The notes: a model not told the origin generated them from the letters alone. A DNA stretch of 34,427 bases from Branchiostoma floridae (GCF_000003815.2 NC_049987.1:17234969-17269395), one strand, 5' to 3'; shown: positions 21,201 through 27,830, counted from the first letter of the stretch. Made by a program: numbers and translations.

Positions 21201-24200
21201 CACATCTGATTGTGTAAATATCAAGGTACTAAACGAGCCTGGGCGCGTAGTTCGGAGTGGGTGTTTGTGTCGCTCCCCATGGACATAGAATTGTTTTAAG
21301 CCCAATTTTAAACTGCCTCCAAATTATGTCCCCACAAAAATTTATTATTGTACAGTAAGCTATTTGACTCCACAAGATGATTTAAAGTAAGATATTTAGA
21401 GAATTTTTACTATTATCAGAGATGTTTTTGTTGTTGTTACTTTCCACAGATTGTGTAAATATCAAGGTGCTGAACGCGGGTGCCTGGGCACGTAGGTCGG
21501 AGCGTGTGTTCTTTACGCCTCTCTTCACATTTTTGTCTCCTTTGCCTCCACAGATTGTGTAAATATCAAGGTACTGAACGCGGGTGTCTGGGCACGTAGT
21601 TCAGAACGTGTGTTCTTTACGCTTCTCTTTACATTTTCGTCTTCTTGCTTCCACAGATTGTGTAAATATCAAGGTACTGAACGCGGGTGCCTGGGCACGT
21701 AGTTCGGAGCGAGTGTTCGTGTCCCTGCCCATGGAGCTGGAAGACTACATCCCTGAGGTGGAGGAGTACTACAGGAAGACTCACAGCGGCAGGAAACTGC
21801 AGTGGCATCATCTCATGTCTAATGGCATTGTGGGTAAACTTTACTCTGGTGTATGGTTGTTGTAGGGCTGTCTCCAGGACCCAGCCTTCCATCCTGGGAC
21901 GGAAAACTGCTTCTTGGAGCGGAATTTTTTTTTACCCCATCCCTTCCAAAAAAATCCTCAACCAATAGTATGAACATGTTGACAATGTATAATTTTTTCA
22001 TCAGCTTAAGATGACCTATTGAACAAGGAAAATCAACATTGTAGGACCAGATTAGATTGAAAGCTGGAGACAGCCCTGTCTCATTGTTAACTGAACAGTC
22101 AGGTTTAGTCTCAGTTTCAGGTGTGGACAAAAAATTCATCCCGTACATTAAGAATGATTTGAACTTCGTTGTCATAAGATTGATGAAAATATACTTTAGT
22201 GAGCTTGAAACAACAGTTAACTTGAGCTCCCAAACAATAGGCGGGACAGACAAAAATTCAGGCTGGTGACAGTGTGTACAATGTAGTACGAATTTGAAAC
22301 CTTTGTTTTTTTGCCAGACATCTTTTATCAAACAGACAGCATGCATGTACCATAACTCTTTCCACATCACTGTGTGGAATTGAAAAATAGACCCATAATG
22401 CAACTAACAGTGGCATGAGTTCTGAAACAGATACATCAGGGTTAGACAAGTTTTCAAAAATTCACTTGTCCAATCGGGCAAGTAAAAAAAACTTTACTTG
22501 CCTGAACCAAATTTTCACTTGCCTGAAATTTAAATTACATTTTTCTATGTATTTTCACTTTCATAAATTTTCACTTTTGTTATTGGCTGTCTTTTCCTGT
22601 GTTGACCAATGCTTGATGCAATGAGAGTAAAAGGTAACAAATATTTGGTGCACTTGACTTCAAAATTTTAATGACTTTCACATGCACTGATCAGACAGCA
22701 TTCAAATTACAATGTCCTGCTAACCATACTAGTGAGACACAACAGAAACAGTTTGGACTGCCTGGTTCACTTCAGAAGATATTTACTGAAAATTACTGGT
22801 CACTGAGAATAAAGTACACATATTTTTTCTGAGTCAGACTCAGGGGTGAGGCACTGAATGCAAATCTCGTAATTCATCTAATGCATGCATAATGAGCTGC
22901 ATATGGCGGCCTTTGTTTACCTCACTGACGGGGGAGTTTTTGAGTTTTGATGTGGCCCTATCATCCAAAATCGATGTTTCTACTGGCTTAAAAATGATAT
23001 GGTCAATAAAGGCAGGCATTCAGCCCCATGTGCTGTCACACTCAGTGATAATTTGAGTGGTTCACATCTGGAAATTCTTACTTGCCCGTCGGGCAAGTGG
23101 GGAAGCACTTCTGCTTGCCCGAACAGCACTTTTACTTGTCTGGGACAATCGGGCTAATGGACTTGTGTACATGTACCACTGTTGTCCTCTGCAGCAATCA
23201 TGATTTTCACTTACTTTGATCTTGTATCCTCAGATAACCTTCAAAAACAAAGTAGGACAGTACGACCTTGAGGTCACGACCTTTCAGATGGCGGTCCTGT
23301 TCTCCTGGAACCAGAGGCCCCTAGAGAGAATACCGCTGGAAAACCTGAGGTTAGCCACGGAGCTTCCCGATACAGAGCTTAGGAGAACTCTATGGGTGAG
23401 TGTTGTTGCTGCTGCTATTTTACAAAGTATTCCTTTGTACTTTAATGTAGTATAGCCTAAGTAACGTATAAGAAGTAGTTTGCTCCTATGTTCGTTTCAG
23501 CAGCTCGACTGGGGACTGTATATTTAAACGTTTTGGTGATGACGTCTTGTAATGAACGAATTAAAGAATGGGTCCTACAGCAATCGAACAGGCATTCCAA
23601 CATGGAAACAGACAGAGGGCGTTTTGGGTGTCGAAACACCTGTTCGAAAGAGCACTTCGACCCATTACTTAATCCGTTCATGTTTAGCAACCAATCAGCA
23701 CCCTTGTCCAAACTTTGGACGATTCCAGGTGACTGTTAGGGATGTCAAGGTTCCCAGACAGAATAGCAGAGAAGCGATTGTGTGAAGCGTACAATAAAAG
23801 TCACGGCAAGAAGTGACTGTTGTAGAGAATTACTATCCTAATTGTACCCAGGCTATATATAGTAACTGCACCAAATGTTACATTTAGAAAAAAAAGTATT
23901 TTGAGCCCTGCTATGCCTAATGTATTTTTTGCTCAATGCTTAATACTTACAGTCTTAACTGTTCTCATTGTTTGTTCCAGTCTTTAGTGGCCTTCCCTAA
24001 GATTAAGAGACAGGTCCTGGTGTATGAACCTGAAGCTCAGTCACCTAAAGACTTCCAGGAGGGCACAGTCTTCTGGGTCAACCAGGAGTTTGGCCTCATG
24101 TAAGTAGTACCCCCCCCCCCCACACACACACGCACACACCTTATCCCATCTACTTTACCCTTGACTGTTACCTCGAGTAGAAAATGCCCAGATTATATCA

Positions 24201-25703
24201 TCAGGGGTTTGCACATTTTGACGCTTACTGATTCAAGAAAATAAAAAGAGCTAAGTACAGTACTATAAAGTTTAAAGTCATTTCTACCTAGTTTCTAGTT
24301 AGCCTGATTAAATCTCGCTTATAGCAGCCCGCCAAACATCCGCTGGCCCCCTAGGAGCGGCCAGTTACAGCCCTGGACAGCGGAGTTTGTGTTACACAGA
24401 CTAGTTTCTAGTATACAGTCAAACTTACAGAGTTTACATGACAATAGGATTTTAAAATGCAAGTGGCCTATAGTGACTGTTATTGATGTTAAATGAAAAC
24501 TACTGTAAAGGCATTTAAGTTCGCAGGGATTTAATTTTGCTGTAGCGGGACAAGGACTTTTTGCGTTGGTTTTAAGTTTGCGGTAGCACCAAGCACTGTA
24601 GTCTCTTACTGTCATGGAAAAATGTTCGCGGTGGTTTTAAATTCTCGGTGAAATGGCCACCGTGAAAACCGCGAACATAAAACTACCACAAACATTTCTG
24701 CATTTACATGTAGAGTATATAGTGTGTGATGCTAATTGTCCTTGAATACAAAATATTTGAATTGTAAGAGTTCTTTCTCCCTCCCCCATTACAGTAAAAA
24801 TGGGAAACTCCAGAAGAGAGGGAAGATAAACCTGATTGGTAGACTGCAGCTGTCCACAGAGAGAACACGGGAGGAAGACAACGAAGGTATCATACAGCTC
24901 AGGATACTCAGGACACAGGTAAGGGTCACCTGTTCATGTTTAACTGTTTACTTTCACGGCCACTGCAGTCTTGTATTGTTGTTTCTTTAAGAAAAGATGT
25001 GATTTTTCAACATCAAATTTAGCTGCTTATCAGCTTTTTTCTACACTTCTCTTTCAATGCTGCAACATCAATGGTGTTCTTTTACGATGTATATTTTTAT
25101 TTGTTAATATCTTTTCGTCCCTCCAAGCTTTACCTAGAACAAAAAGTTTTAGAAAATAAATGCTAGCTGTTTCCCAAACACTTATCCCCTTGTCCACATA
25201 CTGTATACCTTGAAATGTTTGCCGTGATTTTTTGTGTGACATAGTACAATGCCAATACAATACTGTCGCCTTCTTCAGGATCAATACTGCTGACCAATCA
25301 CTTCAGAACGTAAACTTGCAAGAGTTACAGACACGTGGATCTTATTAACACTGATCTTTCAGATTGTTTTGTGATACCTTACTGTAAGAACAAGACACTA
25401 TAAGAATATGCGTTATTTCTACTGTACAACGGAAGTTTTTGGTTACGGACCTTTACAAAAACCCTGTAAAAAATTAGTAAGTTTACAGTATTTATTTTCG
25501 TTCCACAGGAAGCTATAGTGAAGATTATGAAGATGAGGAAGCGGATCTCCAACGCCCAGCTCCAGACTGAGCTAGTGGAGATTCTTAAGAACATGTTCAT
25601 CCCATCTAAGAAGATGATCAAGGAACAGATTGAGTGGCTCATCGAACACAAGTACATGAGGAGAGATGAGGACAACATCAACATGTTTATTTACATGGCA
25701 TAA
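6227..25703 (+). CDS. CUL5: Cullin-5, complete gene, 19 exons, 780 aa
   Basis: Nineteen exons join in frame (2343 nt) to 780 aa plus TAA, the same length as human CUL5. The boundaries are 6227-6247, 8185-8294, 10030-10129, 10681-10863, 11470-11611, 12453-12598, 13253-13333, 16536-16629, 17275-17405, 18541-18648, 19095-19159, 19412-19541, 20002-20133, 20613-20739, 21657-21829, 23234-23395, 23981-24099, 24795-24918 and 25509-25703. All introns are GT-AG. The N-terminal half is cullin repeats, with the adaptor-facing CLWDD segment at residues 50-54. The cullin-homology half follows (KYVQNKDVFMRYHKAHLTRR from 444). The C-terminus is a winged-helix domain with the neddylated lysine K724 in IMKMRKRISNAQLQTELVEI, ending NMFIYMA. 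In known biology CUL5 pairs with RNF7/RBX2 and Elongin B/C to build SOCS-box ubiquitin ligases. Confidence 0.97.
6503..6540. repeat. GATAT-rich microsatellite in CUL5 intron 1
   Basis: Imperfect GATAT repeats. Intron 1 (6248-8184) otherwise shows the repeat at 7813-7863 and no gene. Confidence 0.7.
7813..7863 (-). repeat. Inverted copy of the repeat at the LIG4-like stop codon
   Basis: The reverse complement reads AGACTGATCCTGGCTGTCAA and continues ATTAGCAGTTCAACCAATGAG, nearly identical to 1055-1102. Weaker similarity continues a further 20-30 bp. Confidence 0.7.
8185..8294 (+). CDS. CUL5: CUL5 exon 2
   Basis: Residues 8-44: DKGSLQFEDKW then MRPTVLKLLRQEPVT and AEWQDLFW. The acceptor is gttttcag at 8184; the donor is TTCTG|gtacag (phase 2). 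Its 3' half is duplicated downstream. Confidence 0.96.
8386..8530 (+). pseudogene. Duplicated 3' half of CUL5 exon 2 plus donor and intron (copy 2)
   Basis: Matches 8235-8380 with a 152-bp offset, including TTGTCCTGAAGCTGTTA, GGCTGAGTGG and the donor TTCTG|gtacag (8446/8447), then the following intron. GTGGTAGGAC introduces an in-frame TAG, so it cannot replace exon 2. Confidence 0.85.
8545..8690 (+). pseudogene. Duplicated exon 2 segment (copy 3), with candidate 36-nt cassette exon 8554-8589
   Basis: GTCACCATTGCTGAGTGGCA followed by GGACCTGTCCTG|gtatag matches the end of exon 2. An AG at 8552-8553 would define a 36-nt exon. It is open in the frame set by exon 2 and would add 12 residues (VTIAEWQDLS and flanks). 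The polypyrimidine tract before this AG is weak. Confidence 0.7.
8683..8739 (+). pseudogene. Duplicated exon 2 segment (copy 4, left part)
   Basis: GCCGTTGTGTCAGGACTCAG and following bases are a diverged copy of the exon 2 end. The copy is interrupted by the element at 8740-9127 and resumes at 9128. Confidence 0.55.
8740..9127. mobile_element. Non-autonomous DNA transposon, 388 bp, 6-bp TSD
   Basis: Perfect 16-bp terminal inverted repeats CAGGGTTCTCCCCAGA / TCTGGGGAGAACCCTG are flanked by CTTATG at 8734-8739 and 9128-9133. CCTCCACTATACT occurs near both ends. No coding frame of note. CAGGG ends and a 6-bp duplication suggest a hAT-related group (inference). Confidence 0.88.
9128..9224 (+). 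pseudogene. Duplicated exon 2 flank (copy 4, right part)
   Basis: GGTAC..., then CCTTTGTTATCCTAAGCCAA and GTTAGTGTAT match the intron just downstream of the real exon 2 donor (8295-8340). Confidence 0.6.
9225..9722. mobile_element. Non-autonomous DNA transposon, 498 bp, 5-bp TSD
   Basis: Terminal inverted repeats CATGCCCGTAGCCAGG / CCTGGCTACGGGCATG are perfect over 16 bp and flanked by TAAAT at 9220-9224 and 9723-9727. The interior has GCGCCGCAGGCGCGAGA and GGGGGCATGCACCCCCGGG blocks shared in inverse orientation with 16030-16115, and a near-tandem repeat around 9340 and 9460. The 166-residue - strand frame here is repeat-derived and low in complexity. Confidence 0.88.
9728..9790 (+). pseudogene. 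Duplicated exon 2 segment (copy 5, degenerate)
   Basis: GGGTTGGTAACAGTTGTTTT then GAAGCTGTAAACGG resembles the junction of copies 1 and 2 (around 8370-8405). The remainder of intron 2 up to 10029 shows nothing further. Confidence 0.45.
10030..10129 (+). CDS. CUL5: CUL5 exon 3
   Basis: Residues 44-77: DVHSVCLWDDKGPGKVH then ALQDDILEFIKQAQQ. Acceptor tgtacag at 10029, donor CAG|gtgggt. CLWDD is part of the adaptor-facing surface in vertebrate CUL5. Confidence 0.96.
10681..10863 (+). CDS. CUL5: CUL5 exon 4
   Basis: Residues 78-138: RTLTHQDDTALLKAYIAEW, KFFTQCSYLPKPFGQLE and ending SPEDSIVRK. A strong polypyrimidine acceptor; donor AAG|gtctgt. Intron 3 (10130-10680) shows no other feature. Confidence 0.96.
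11245..11345 (-). repeat. SINE body fragment in CUL5 intron 4
   Basis: TCTCCATTTCCACAGCCCTT, GGGCCACACAG and CACTGCAGAAAGGCCCAATC parallel the copies at 435-622 and 2331-2560. No tRNA-like head. Confidence 0.55.
11470..11611 (+). CDS. CUL5: CUL5 exon 5
   Basis: Residues 139-186: LMLDSWNQSIFSNIKQRLQD, then LVHSERMGEAFDSQLVIGV and RESY. Acceptor ccacag at 11469; donor TATG|gtaggt leaves one base of a Val codon. Confidence 0.97.
12081..12420. mobile_element. Non-autonomous DNA transposon, 340 bp, 5-bp TSD, 32 bp before exon 6
   Basis: Ends CAGGGCTCGAAATACC / AGTATTTCATGCCCTG are imperfect inverted repeats flanked by ACTTA (12076-12080 and 12421-12425). The interior has several GTGCAGGTA / TACCTGCAC motifs. 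Same end type and TSD length as 17888-18069. Confidence 0.82.
12453..12598 (+). CDS. CUL5: CUL5 exon 6
   Basis: Residues 186-234: VNLCSDPEDKLKIYKENFE, then KAQAPQYLADNGVQNYMKY. Acceptor tttacag at 12452; donor TAT|gtaagg. Confidence 0.97.
12772..13065 (+). mobile_element. Decayed DNA transposon (related to 4651-4975)
   Basis: Starts CAGGATTGTAGCCAGTGCCC and contains GACGGAATTTTTCAGC, AGATTTTGCCCATTCACTC and CAAAATTTACACCTCAAAAT, matching the inverted copy at 4651-4975. The right end is approximate. A further end fragment (GACGGACAGGCTAGGCCGCT, then AGAGCCCTG) lies inside the hAT element around 15750-15791. Confidence 0.55.
13141..13222. mobile_element. Miniature copy of the CAGGGTTGGACAAG family, 30 bp before exon 7
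   Basis: GGGGTTGGACATGCGCTTGC at the left and CTTGTCCAACCCTG ending at 13222 form inverted ends; related to 3282-3350 and 22437-23181. It leaves only 30 bp to exon 7 for the branch point and pyrimidine tract. Confidence 0.6.
13253..13333 (+). CDS. CUL5: CUL5 exon 7
   Basis: Residues 235-261, 27 codons, ADMKLKEEEQRAMRYLETRK and GCDSVQK. Acceptor ttctttag at 13252; donor AAG|gtattc. Too short to stand out as an open frame. Confidence 0.96.
14385..16170. mobile_element. hAT-type DNA transposon, 1786 bp, 8-bp TSD, no visible transposase
   Basis: Perfect 16-bp terminal inverted repeats CAGCGTTCCCGCCAGG / CCTGGCGGGAACGCTG are flanked by TTGTGCAT at 14377-14384 and 16171-16178. An 8-bp duplication with CAG-starting ends is the hAT signature (known). 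Subterminal GGACGCAT/ATGCGTCC motifs occur near both ends. The interior is GC-richer than the intron. Frames of 60-120 residues inside show no transposase motif I recognise. It is most likely non-autonomous, or a decayed composite: its right part carries blocks shared with 9225-9722. It fills most of CUL5 intron 7 (13334-16535). Confidence 0.9.
16536..16629 (+). CDS. CUL5: CUL5 exon 8
   Basis: Residues 262-293: LTECCVHVLVTAFKETILAE, then CSVMIKRNETD. Acceptor ccccacag at 16535; donor A|gtaagt. Confidence 0.96.
16833..17020. mobile_element. TA-flanked MITE, GTTCGCGGTGG family (copy 2)
   Basis: Starts TACTGCAAATGCAGAAATGT then TCGCGGTGG; the interior has GAACTTAAATCCACCGCGAA. The right end is degenerate. 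It lies in CUL5 intron 8. Confidence 0.65.
17275..17405 (+). CDS. CUL5: CUL5 exon 9
   Basis: Residues 293-336: LLLMFQLLDRVPDGINPML, then DLEEHIKNQGLADMVAAAET and ITS. Acceptor gtgcag at 17274; donor TCT|gtgagt. Confidence 0.97.
17850..18130 (+). repeat. tRNA-like SINE head split by a transposon
   Basis: GGGCAAGGTGGTCTTGTGGT (A-box-like) and GGTACTGGGTTTGAATCCC (B box, around 18091-18110) belong together once 17888-18069 and one TSD copy are removed. A body of unknown extent continues downstream towards about 18380 (CCTAGCTTTGTCTAGCTAGG and following). This is a SINE, not a tRNA gene. It lies in CUL5 intron 9. Confidence 0.6.
17888..18069. mobile_element. Non-autonomous DNA transposon, 182 bp, 5-bp TSD
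   Basis: Ends CAGGGTTCAAAATTT / AGTACTTTGAGCCCTG are flanked by GTTGT at 17883-17887 and 18070-18074. The interior has repeated GGGTGCAC motifs. Same family type as 12081-12420, and inserted inside the SINE head. Confidence 0.83.
18541..18648 (+). CDS. CUL5: CUL5 exon 10
   Basis: Residues 337-372: DSEKYVEQLLSLFNIFSMLV, then KAFSDDPRFLTSRDK. A strong polypyrimidine acceptor ending at 18540; donor AAG|gtaagc. Confidence 0.97.
19095..19159 (+). CDS. CUL5: CUL5 exon 11
   Basis: Residues 373-394: AYKHVVNDTTVFRLELPSKQ and KG. Acceptor ttccag at 19094; donor GG|gtgagt. A 65-nt exon, too short for an open-frame search. Confidence 0.96.
19412..19541 (+). CDS. CUL5: CUL5 exon 12
   Basis: Residues 394-437: VAKTQPESKCPELLANYCDM, then LLRKTPLSKKLTSDEIDARL. 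Acceptor aacacag at 19411; donor GTG|gtaagt. Confidence 0.97.
20002..20133 (+). CDS. CUL5: CUL5 exon 13
   Basis: Residues 438-481: LLVLKYVQNKDVFMRYHKAH, then LTRRLILDSSADSEKEENMV and EWLR. Start of the cullin homology domain. Acceptor ttgttag at 20001; donor AGG|gtgaga. Confidence 0.97.
20613..20739 (+). CDS. CUL5: CUL5 exon 14
   Basis: Residues 482-524: EVGMPADYVNKLARMFQDIK, then VSEDLNSQFKEAIRDKGHGS and IA. The end (AIRDKGHGSIA) is the least conserved stretch against human. Acceptor ctacag at 20612; donor GCAG|gtatgt. Confidence 0.95.
20869..21066. mobile_element. TA-flanked MITE, GTTCGCGGTGG family (copy 3)
   Basis: Inverse orientation to copy 1. Contains GTTTGCAGGGATTTAATTTC, GTTCGCGGTAGCAC and ends AATTTACAGTA. 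It lies in CUL5 intron 14, just upstream of the exon 15 decoys. Confidence 0.65.
21209..21300 (+). pseudogene. Decayed partial copy of CUL5 exon 15 (copy 1)
   Basis: ATTGTGTAAATATCAAGGTA, then GGGCGCGTAGTTCGGAG and CTCCCCATGGACATAGAA match the first ~90 nt of exon 15. It has a small deletion, no acceptor AG (cacatctg in place of ccacag) and an early TAA. Confidence 0.8.
21450..21553 (+). pseudogene. Truncated exon 15 copy 2 with intact acceptor
   Basis: tttccacag|ATTGTGTAAATATCAAGG and about 40 further nt match exon 15, then diverge at GTGTTCTTTACG into a pyrimidine tract leading to the next copy. Unit length 104 bp. Splicing here without removing the unit shifts the frame and meets TAA in the next copy. 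Confidence 0.85.
21554..21656 (+). pseudogene. Truncated exon 15 copy 3 with intact acceptor
   Basis: A near-identical second 103-bp unit: gcctccacag|ATTGTG..., then the same GTGTTCTTTACG divergence and pyrimidine tract, ending at the real exon 15 acceptor (gcttccacag, 21656). Confidence 0.85.
21657..21829 (+). CDS. CUL5: CUL5 exon 15
   Basis: Residues 524-581: CVNIKVLNAGAWARSSERVF, then VSLPMELEDYIPEVEEYYRK and WHHLMSNGI. The donor is taken as ATT|gtgggt, because the next exon starts ATA ACC, giving the conserved GIITFKN. A second GT four bases on (GTGG|gtaaac) would break the frame. Confidence 0.95.
22437..23181. mobile_element. DNA transposon of the CAGGGTTGGACAAG family in CUL5 intron 15
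   Basis: Starts CAGGGTTAGACAAGTTTTC and carries repeated ACTTGCC(C)G / CGGGCAAGT motifs near both sides. The right end (GGACTTGTGTACATGTACCA, then CTG) is degenerate and I see no clear TSD. No coding frame recognised. Confidence 0.6.
23234..23395 (+). CDS. CUL5: CUL5 exon 16
   Basis: Residues 582-635: ITFKNKVGQYDLEVTTFQMA, then VLFSWNQRPLERIPLENLRL and ELRRTLW. Acceptor atcctcag at 23233; donor TGG|gtgagt. Confidence 0.97.
23453..23855. mobile_element. Putative TAG-ended element, 403 bp, imperfect 9-bp TSD
   Basis: Ends TAGCCTAAG / CCCAGGCTA are flanked by AATGTAGTA (23444-23452) and TATATAGTA (23856-23864), which agree at 7 of 9 bases. Its end sequence and TSD length match the elements at 24300-24403 and 34078-34158. 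The interior includes GTTCGAAAGAGCACTTCGAC and no recognised gene. It lies in CUL5 intron 16. A solo AGTATTTTGAGCCCTG end follows at about 23896-23911. Confidence 0.55.
23981..24099 (+). CDS. CUL5: CUL5 exon 17
   Basis: Residues 636-675: SLVAFPKIKRQVLVYEPEAQ, then SPKDFQEGTVFWVNQEFGL. Acceptor gttccag at 23980; donor AT|gtaagt. Confidence 0.97.
24110..24139. repeat. Poly-C / CA low-complexity tract
   Basis: A run of C followed by a short CA repeat directly after the exon 17 donor. Confidence 0.8.
24300..24403. mobile_element. MITE, 104 bp, TAG-ended, perfect 9-bp TSD (copy A)
   Basis: TAGCCTGATTAAATCTCGC ... TTTGTGTTACACAGACTA is flanked by GTTTCTAGT at 24291-24299 and 24404-24412. The same element lies inverted at 34078-34158. 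This copy has about 23 extra internal bases (around 24342-24370). Confidence 0.92.
24501..24711. mobile_element. TA-flanked MITE, GTTCGCGGTGG family (copy 4)
   Basis: TACTGTAAAGGCATTTAAGT at the left and AACATTTCTGCATTTACATG at the right, with ATGTTCGCGGTGG and ACCGCGAACAT inside. Upstream of exon 18. Confidence 0.7.
24795..24918 (+). CDS. CUL5: CUL5 exon 18
   Basis: Residues 675-716: KNGKLQKRGKINLIGRLQLS, then TERTREEDNEGIIQLRILRT and Q. Acceptor cattacag at 24794; donor CAG|gtaagg. Confidence 0.97.
25509..25703 (+). CDS. CUL5: CUL5 exon 19 (last; neddylation domain)
   Basis: Residues 717-780 and TAA at 25701-25703. EAIVKIMKMRKRISNAQLQT carries the NEDD8-acceptor lysine (K724, the K of IMK), followed by the winged helix to DNINMFIYMA. 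Acceptor ttccacag at 25508. Confidence 0.98.
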   Translation, partial: EAIVKIMKMRKRISNAQLQTELVEILKNMFIPSKKMIKEQIEWLIEHKYMRRDEDNINMFIYMA

Positions 25704-27830
25704 GGCTTGGTATATGGGAAGCTGCAACACAACATATCTGGAACTGTAGACTTGAGCAAACTCCCCTCCCCTGCAACATGGACCCTCCCAAAACCACAAT
25801 CTAGTATTCTTAATCTGAAGGTCGTACCATTTGGAAGAACTTTGAAGGTAGATCTCACATAAAACATAATTTTCAATATGTCCCAGTTTTCCTAGTTTCT
25901 AAGAACTTGCCAAACCAAGTGTTTTTTTTTAACATTACTTATGCTCAAGAACTTAAAAATGTCATGCCAGCTTGTGATTCAGTGTTTTTATAAAACAAAC
26001 AGGCAAACATACAGTTTTTATAATGGAGGCAATTTGCAGTACAAATCTCTTCAAAATTGGTGATACGTTTCTGTACATTTGAAGTGTCCATTGTTTAAAA
26101 GTAGGAACCCGTACCAAAAAGAAGTGAATGTTTTTCTGTGTTGACCAAGCAACATAGACTTAAAACACACCATTTAATGGTGACACTAAGAGTTGCCCCC
26201 CTCCCCCATCCATAAAGTCCCTTTGTATTTATATATCAACTAGTGTATTGTGCAATGGCCTGTATTTGTTTATAAAACATATTGAGCTGTTTATTTTTTG
26301 GTTCATAATAGGCATCGCTCAAGTTCTCTTCAAAAAGGTTGGTTAAAAATTGGATAGTTTTTCACCCACTAAATATACTGATTACTGTAAATGCATCTAA
26401 GTTTGTGGGGATTTAATTTCGAGTTTTATTTTGAGTTCATGGTAGCACCATGCACTCTAGTCTCTTACTGCCACGGAAAAATGTTCGCGGCGGTTTTAAG
26501 TTTGCGGTGAAGCGGCCACCGCGAAAAGCACTAACATTAAACCACCGCTAAAGTTTCTGCATTTACAGTAGCATTTACCGTAAATTTCACAACTTTTCCG
26601 GTGGTTTTGTTTTCACAGTGACCTGTCCACTGCGAATGCTTGACTTAGTGAATATGTCTCTTTTTTTATGACTACTGTATCACAAAATTTTTTCAGCCAT
26701 GAATTGAAAACTTAGTGACCCATCCCCCCCCCCTTTACCCCTAACATGAAATACTACTGTCAAACTCAAGTAAATGAATTTACAAGAAAAGATGAGGGAT
26801 ATGTTCCCGAGAGAGTGCCTTGCTGAAATGGTATGTACTTGTATTAAACACGAGTGACTGTTACGAGAGTTGGGTACTTGTGTTCGTACTTGTAATTGTA
26901 TGTCTTACACAATGTCCTGGTATAACTAAACCTATGTGTGGTCAATGCATGTATCAATGAAAAACCTTTGGAGGAAAGAAAGGGGGTTTCTTTGTTCTAT
27001 AATGTGCTGCAGTCAATGTAACACCTTGCTATCCTTGTGTAGCTATTACACTCAACTGAATTGCCCCCTCTCCAATTGGATTTTATATTGATTGGTGCAT
27101 AATCATTCCAATATTCTGAATCAATTTTTTTTTTCTTAAGAATTTTTAGGCAGTATTCATATACAACATGTATGCAAAACTCACCATAAAAGTGTTATCA
27201 ATAAATATTACGTGTAAATGTACAGTATAGGAATCGTAAATGGGATTGTTTGCGTAAGTTTATACATTTTGCTTTCACCAACCAAACGAATGCAAAATTC
27301 ACCACGTCACATGCCATGAATGTTTGTAAATATATTGTTTATCCAAGCGAGGTTGCCAAGTTATCATGGGGAGGGGACGCGCTGCATTAGTTGTGATAGA
27401 AGCAAAGAATGTAAGCTTCACAAATGTACATTGTGTATTTGCCAAGAATTTTGTATCTGTGTTTCCCTATCCCTGCAGCAACTGGTAAGGGAAAAGAATG
27501 GTGTTCATGATAATAAACAAGATTTCCATATCTTAGAATATAAGTACCAAGCGATTAAAGAAAGCAGACCGATGGTATAGAAGCAAGAAGAGGTATATGC
27601 CACACTAGCGCTCTGTTAGCGTAGTCTTTTCTCTTGCAAGTTGTTGCAGCGGTATTATGTAATAAGAAGACATTCTATAGTGTAACAAAATTACATGGAG
27701 CAGCGCTATATATTAATGTACAATGTAGATGTGTATACATGTATGAAAATGGTTGGGAAATTATGCGCCCCTGTACATGTACGTGTGTACATTTTGGAAT
27801 TGCAAAAGTTGACAAAATGATAAATAAAGG
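25704..27830 (+). other. CUL5: Probable CUL5 3'UTR with candidate poly(A) signals
   Basis: No further coding exon is seen. AATAAA occurs at 27200-27205, 27512-27517 and 27823-27828; the last is followed by a T-rich stretch, but any of them could be used. A MITE (26383-26570) lies within. The extent is inferred. Confidence 0.4.
26383..26570. mobile_element. TA-flanked MITE, GTTCGCGGTGG family (copy 5, cleanest ends)
   Basis: TA-CTGTAAATGCATCTAAG ... TTTCTGCATTTACAG-TA gives clear inverted ends with TA at 26383-26384 and 26569-26570, 188 bp in all. A different partial element starting CGTAAATTTCACAACTTTTC follows at about 26579. Confidence 0.78.

Noticed and set aside
21819-22403. 194-residue - strand open frame overlapping CUL5 exon 15
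   Set aside because: It is antisense to a well-supported exon and intron and shows no family motif; a chance frame.
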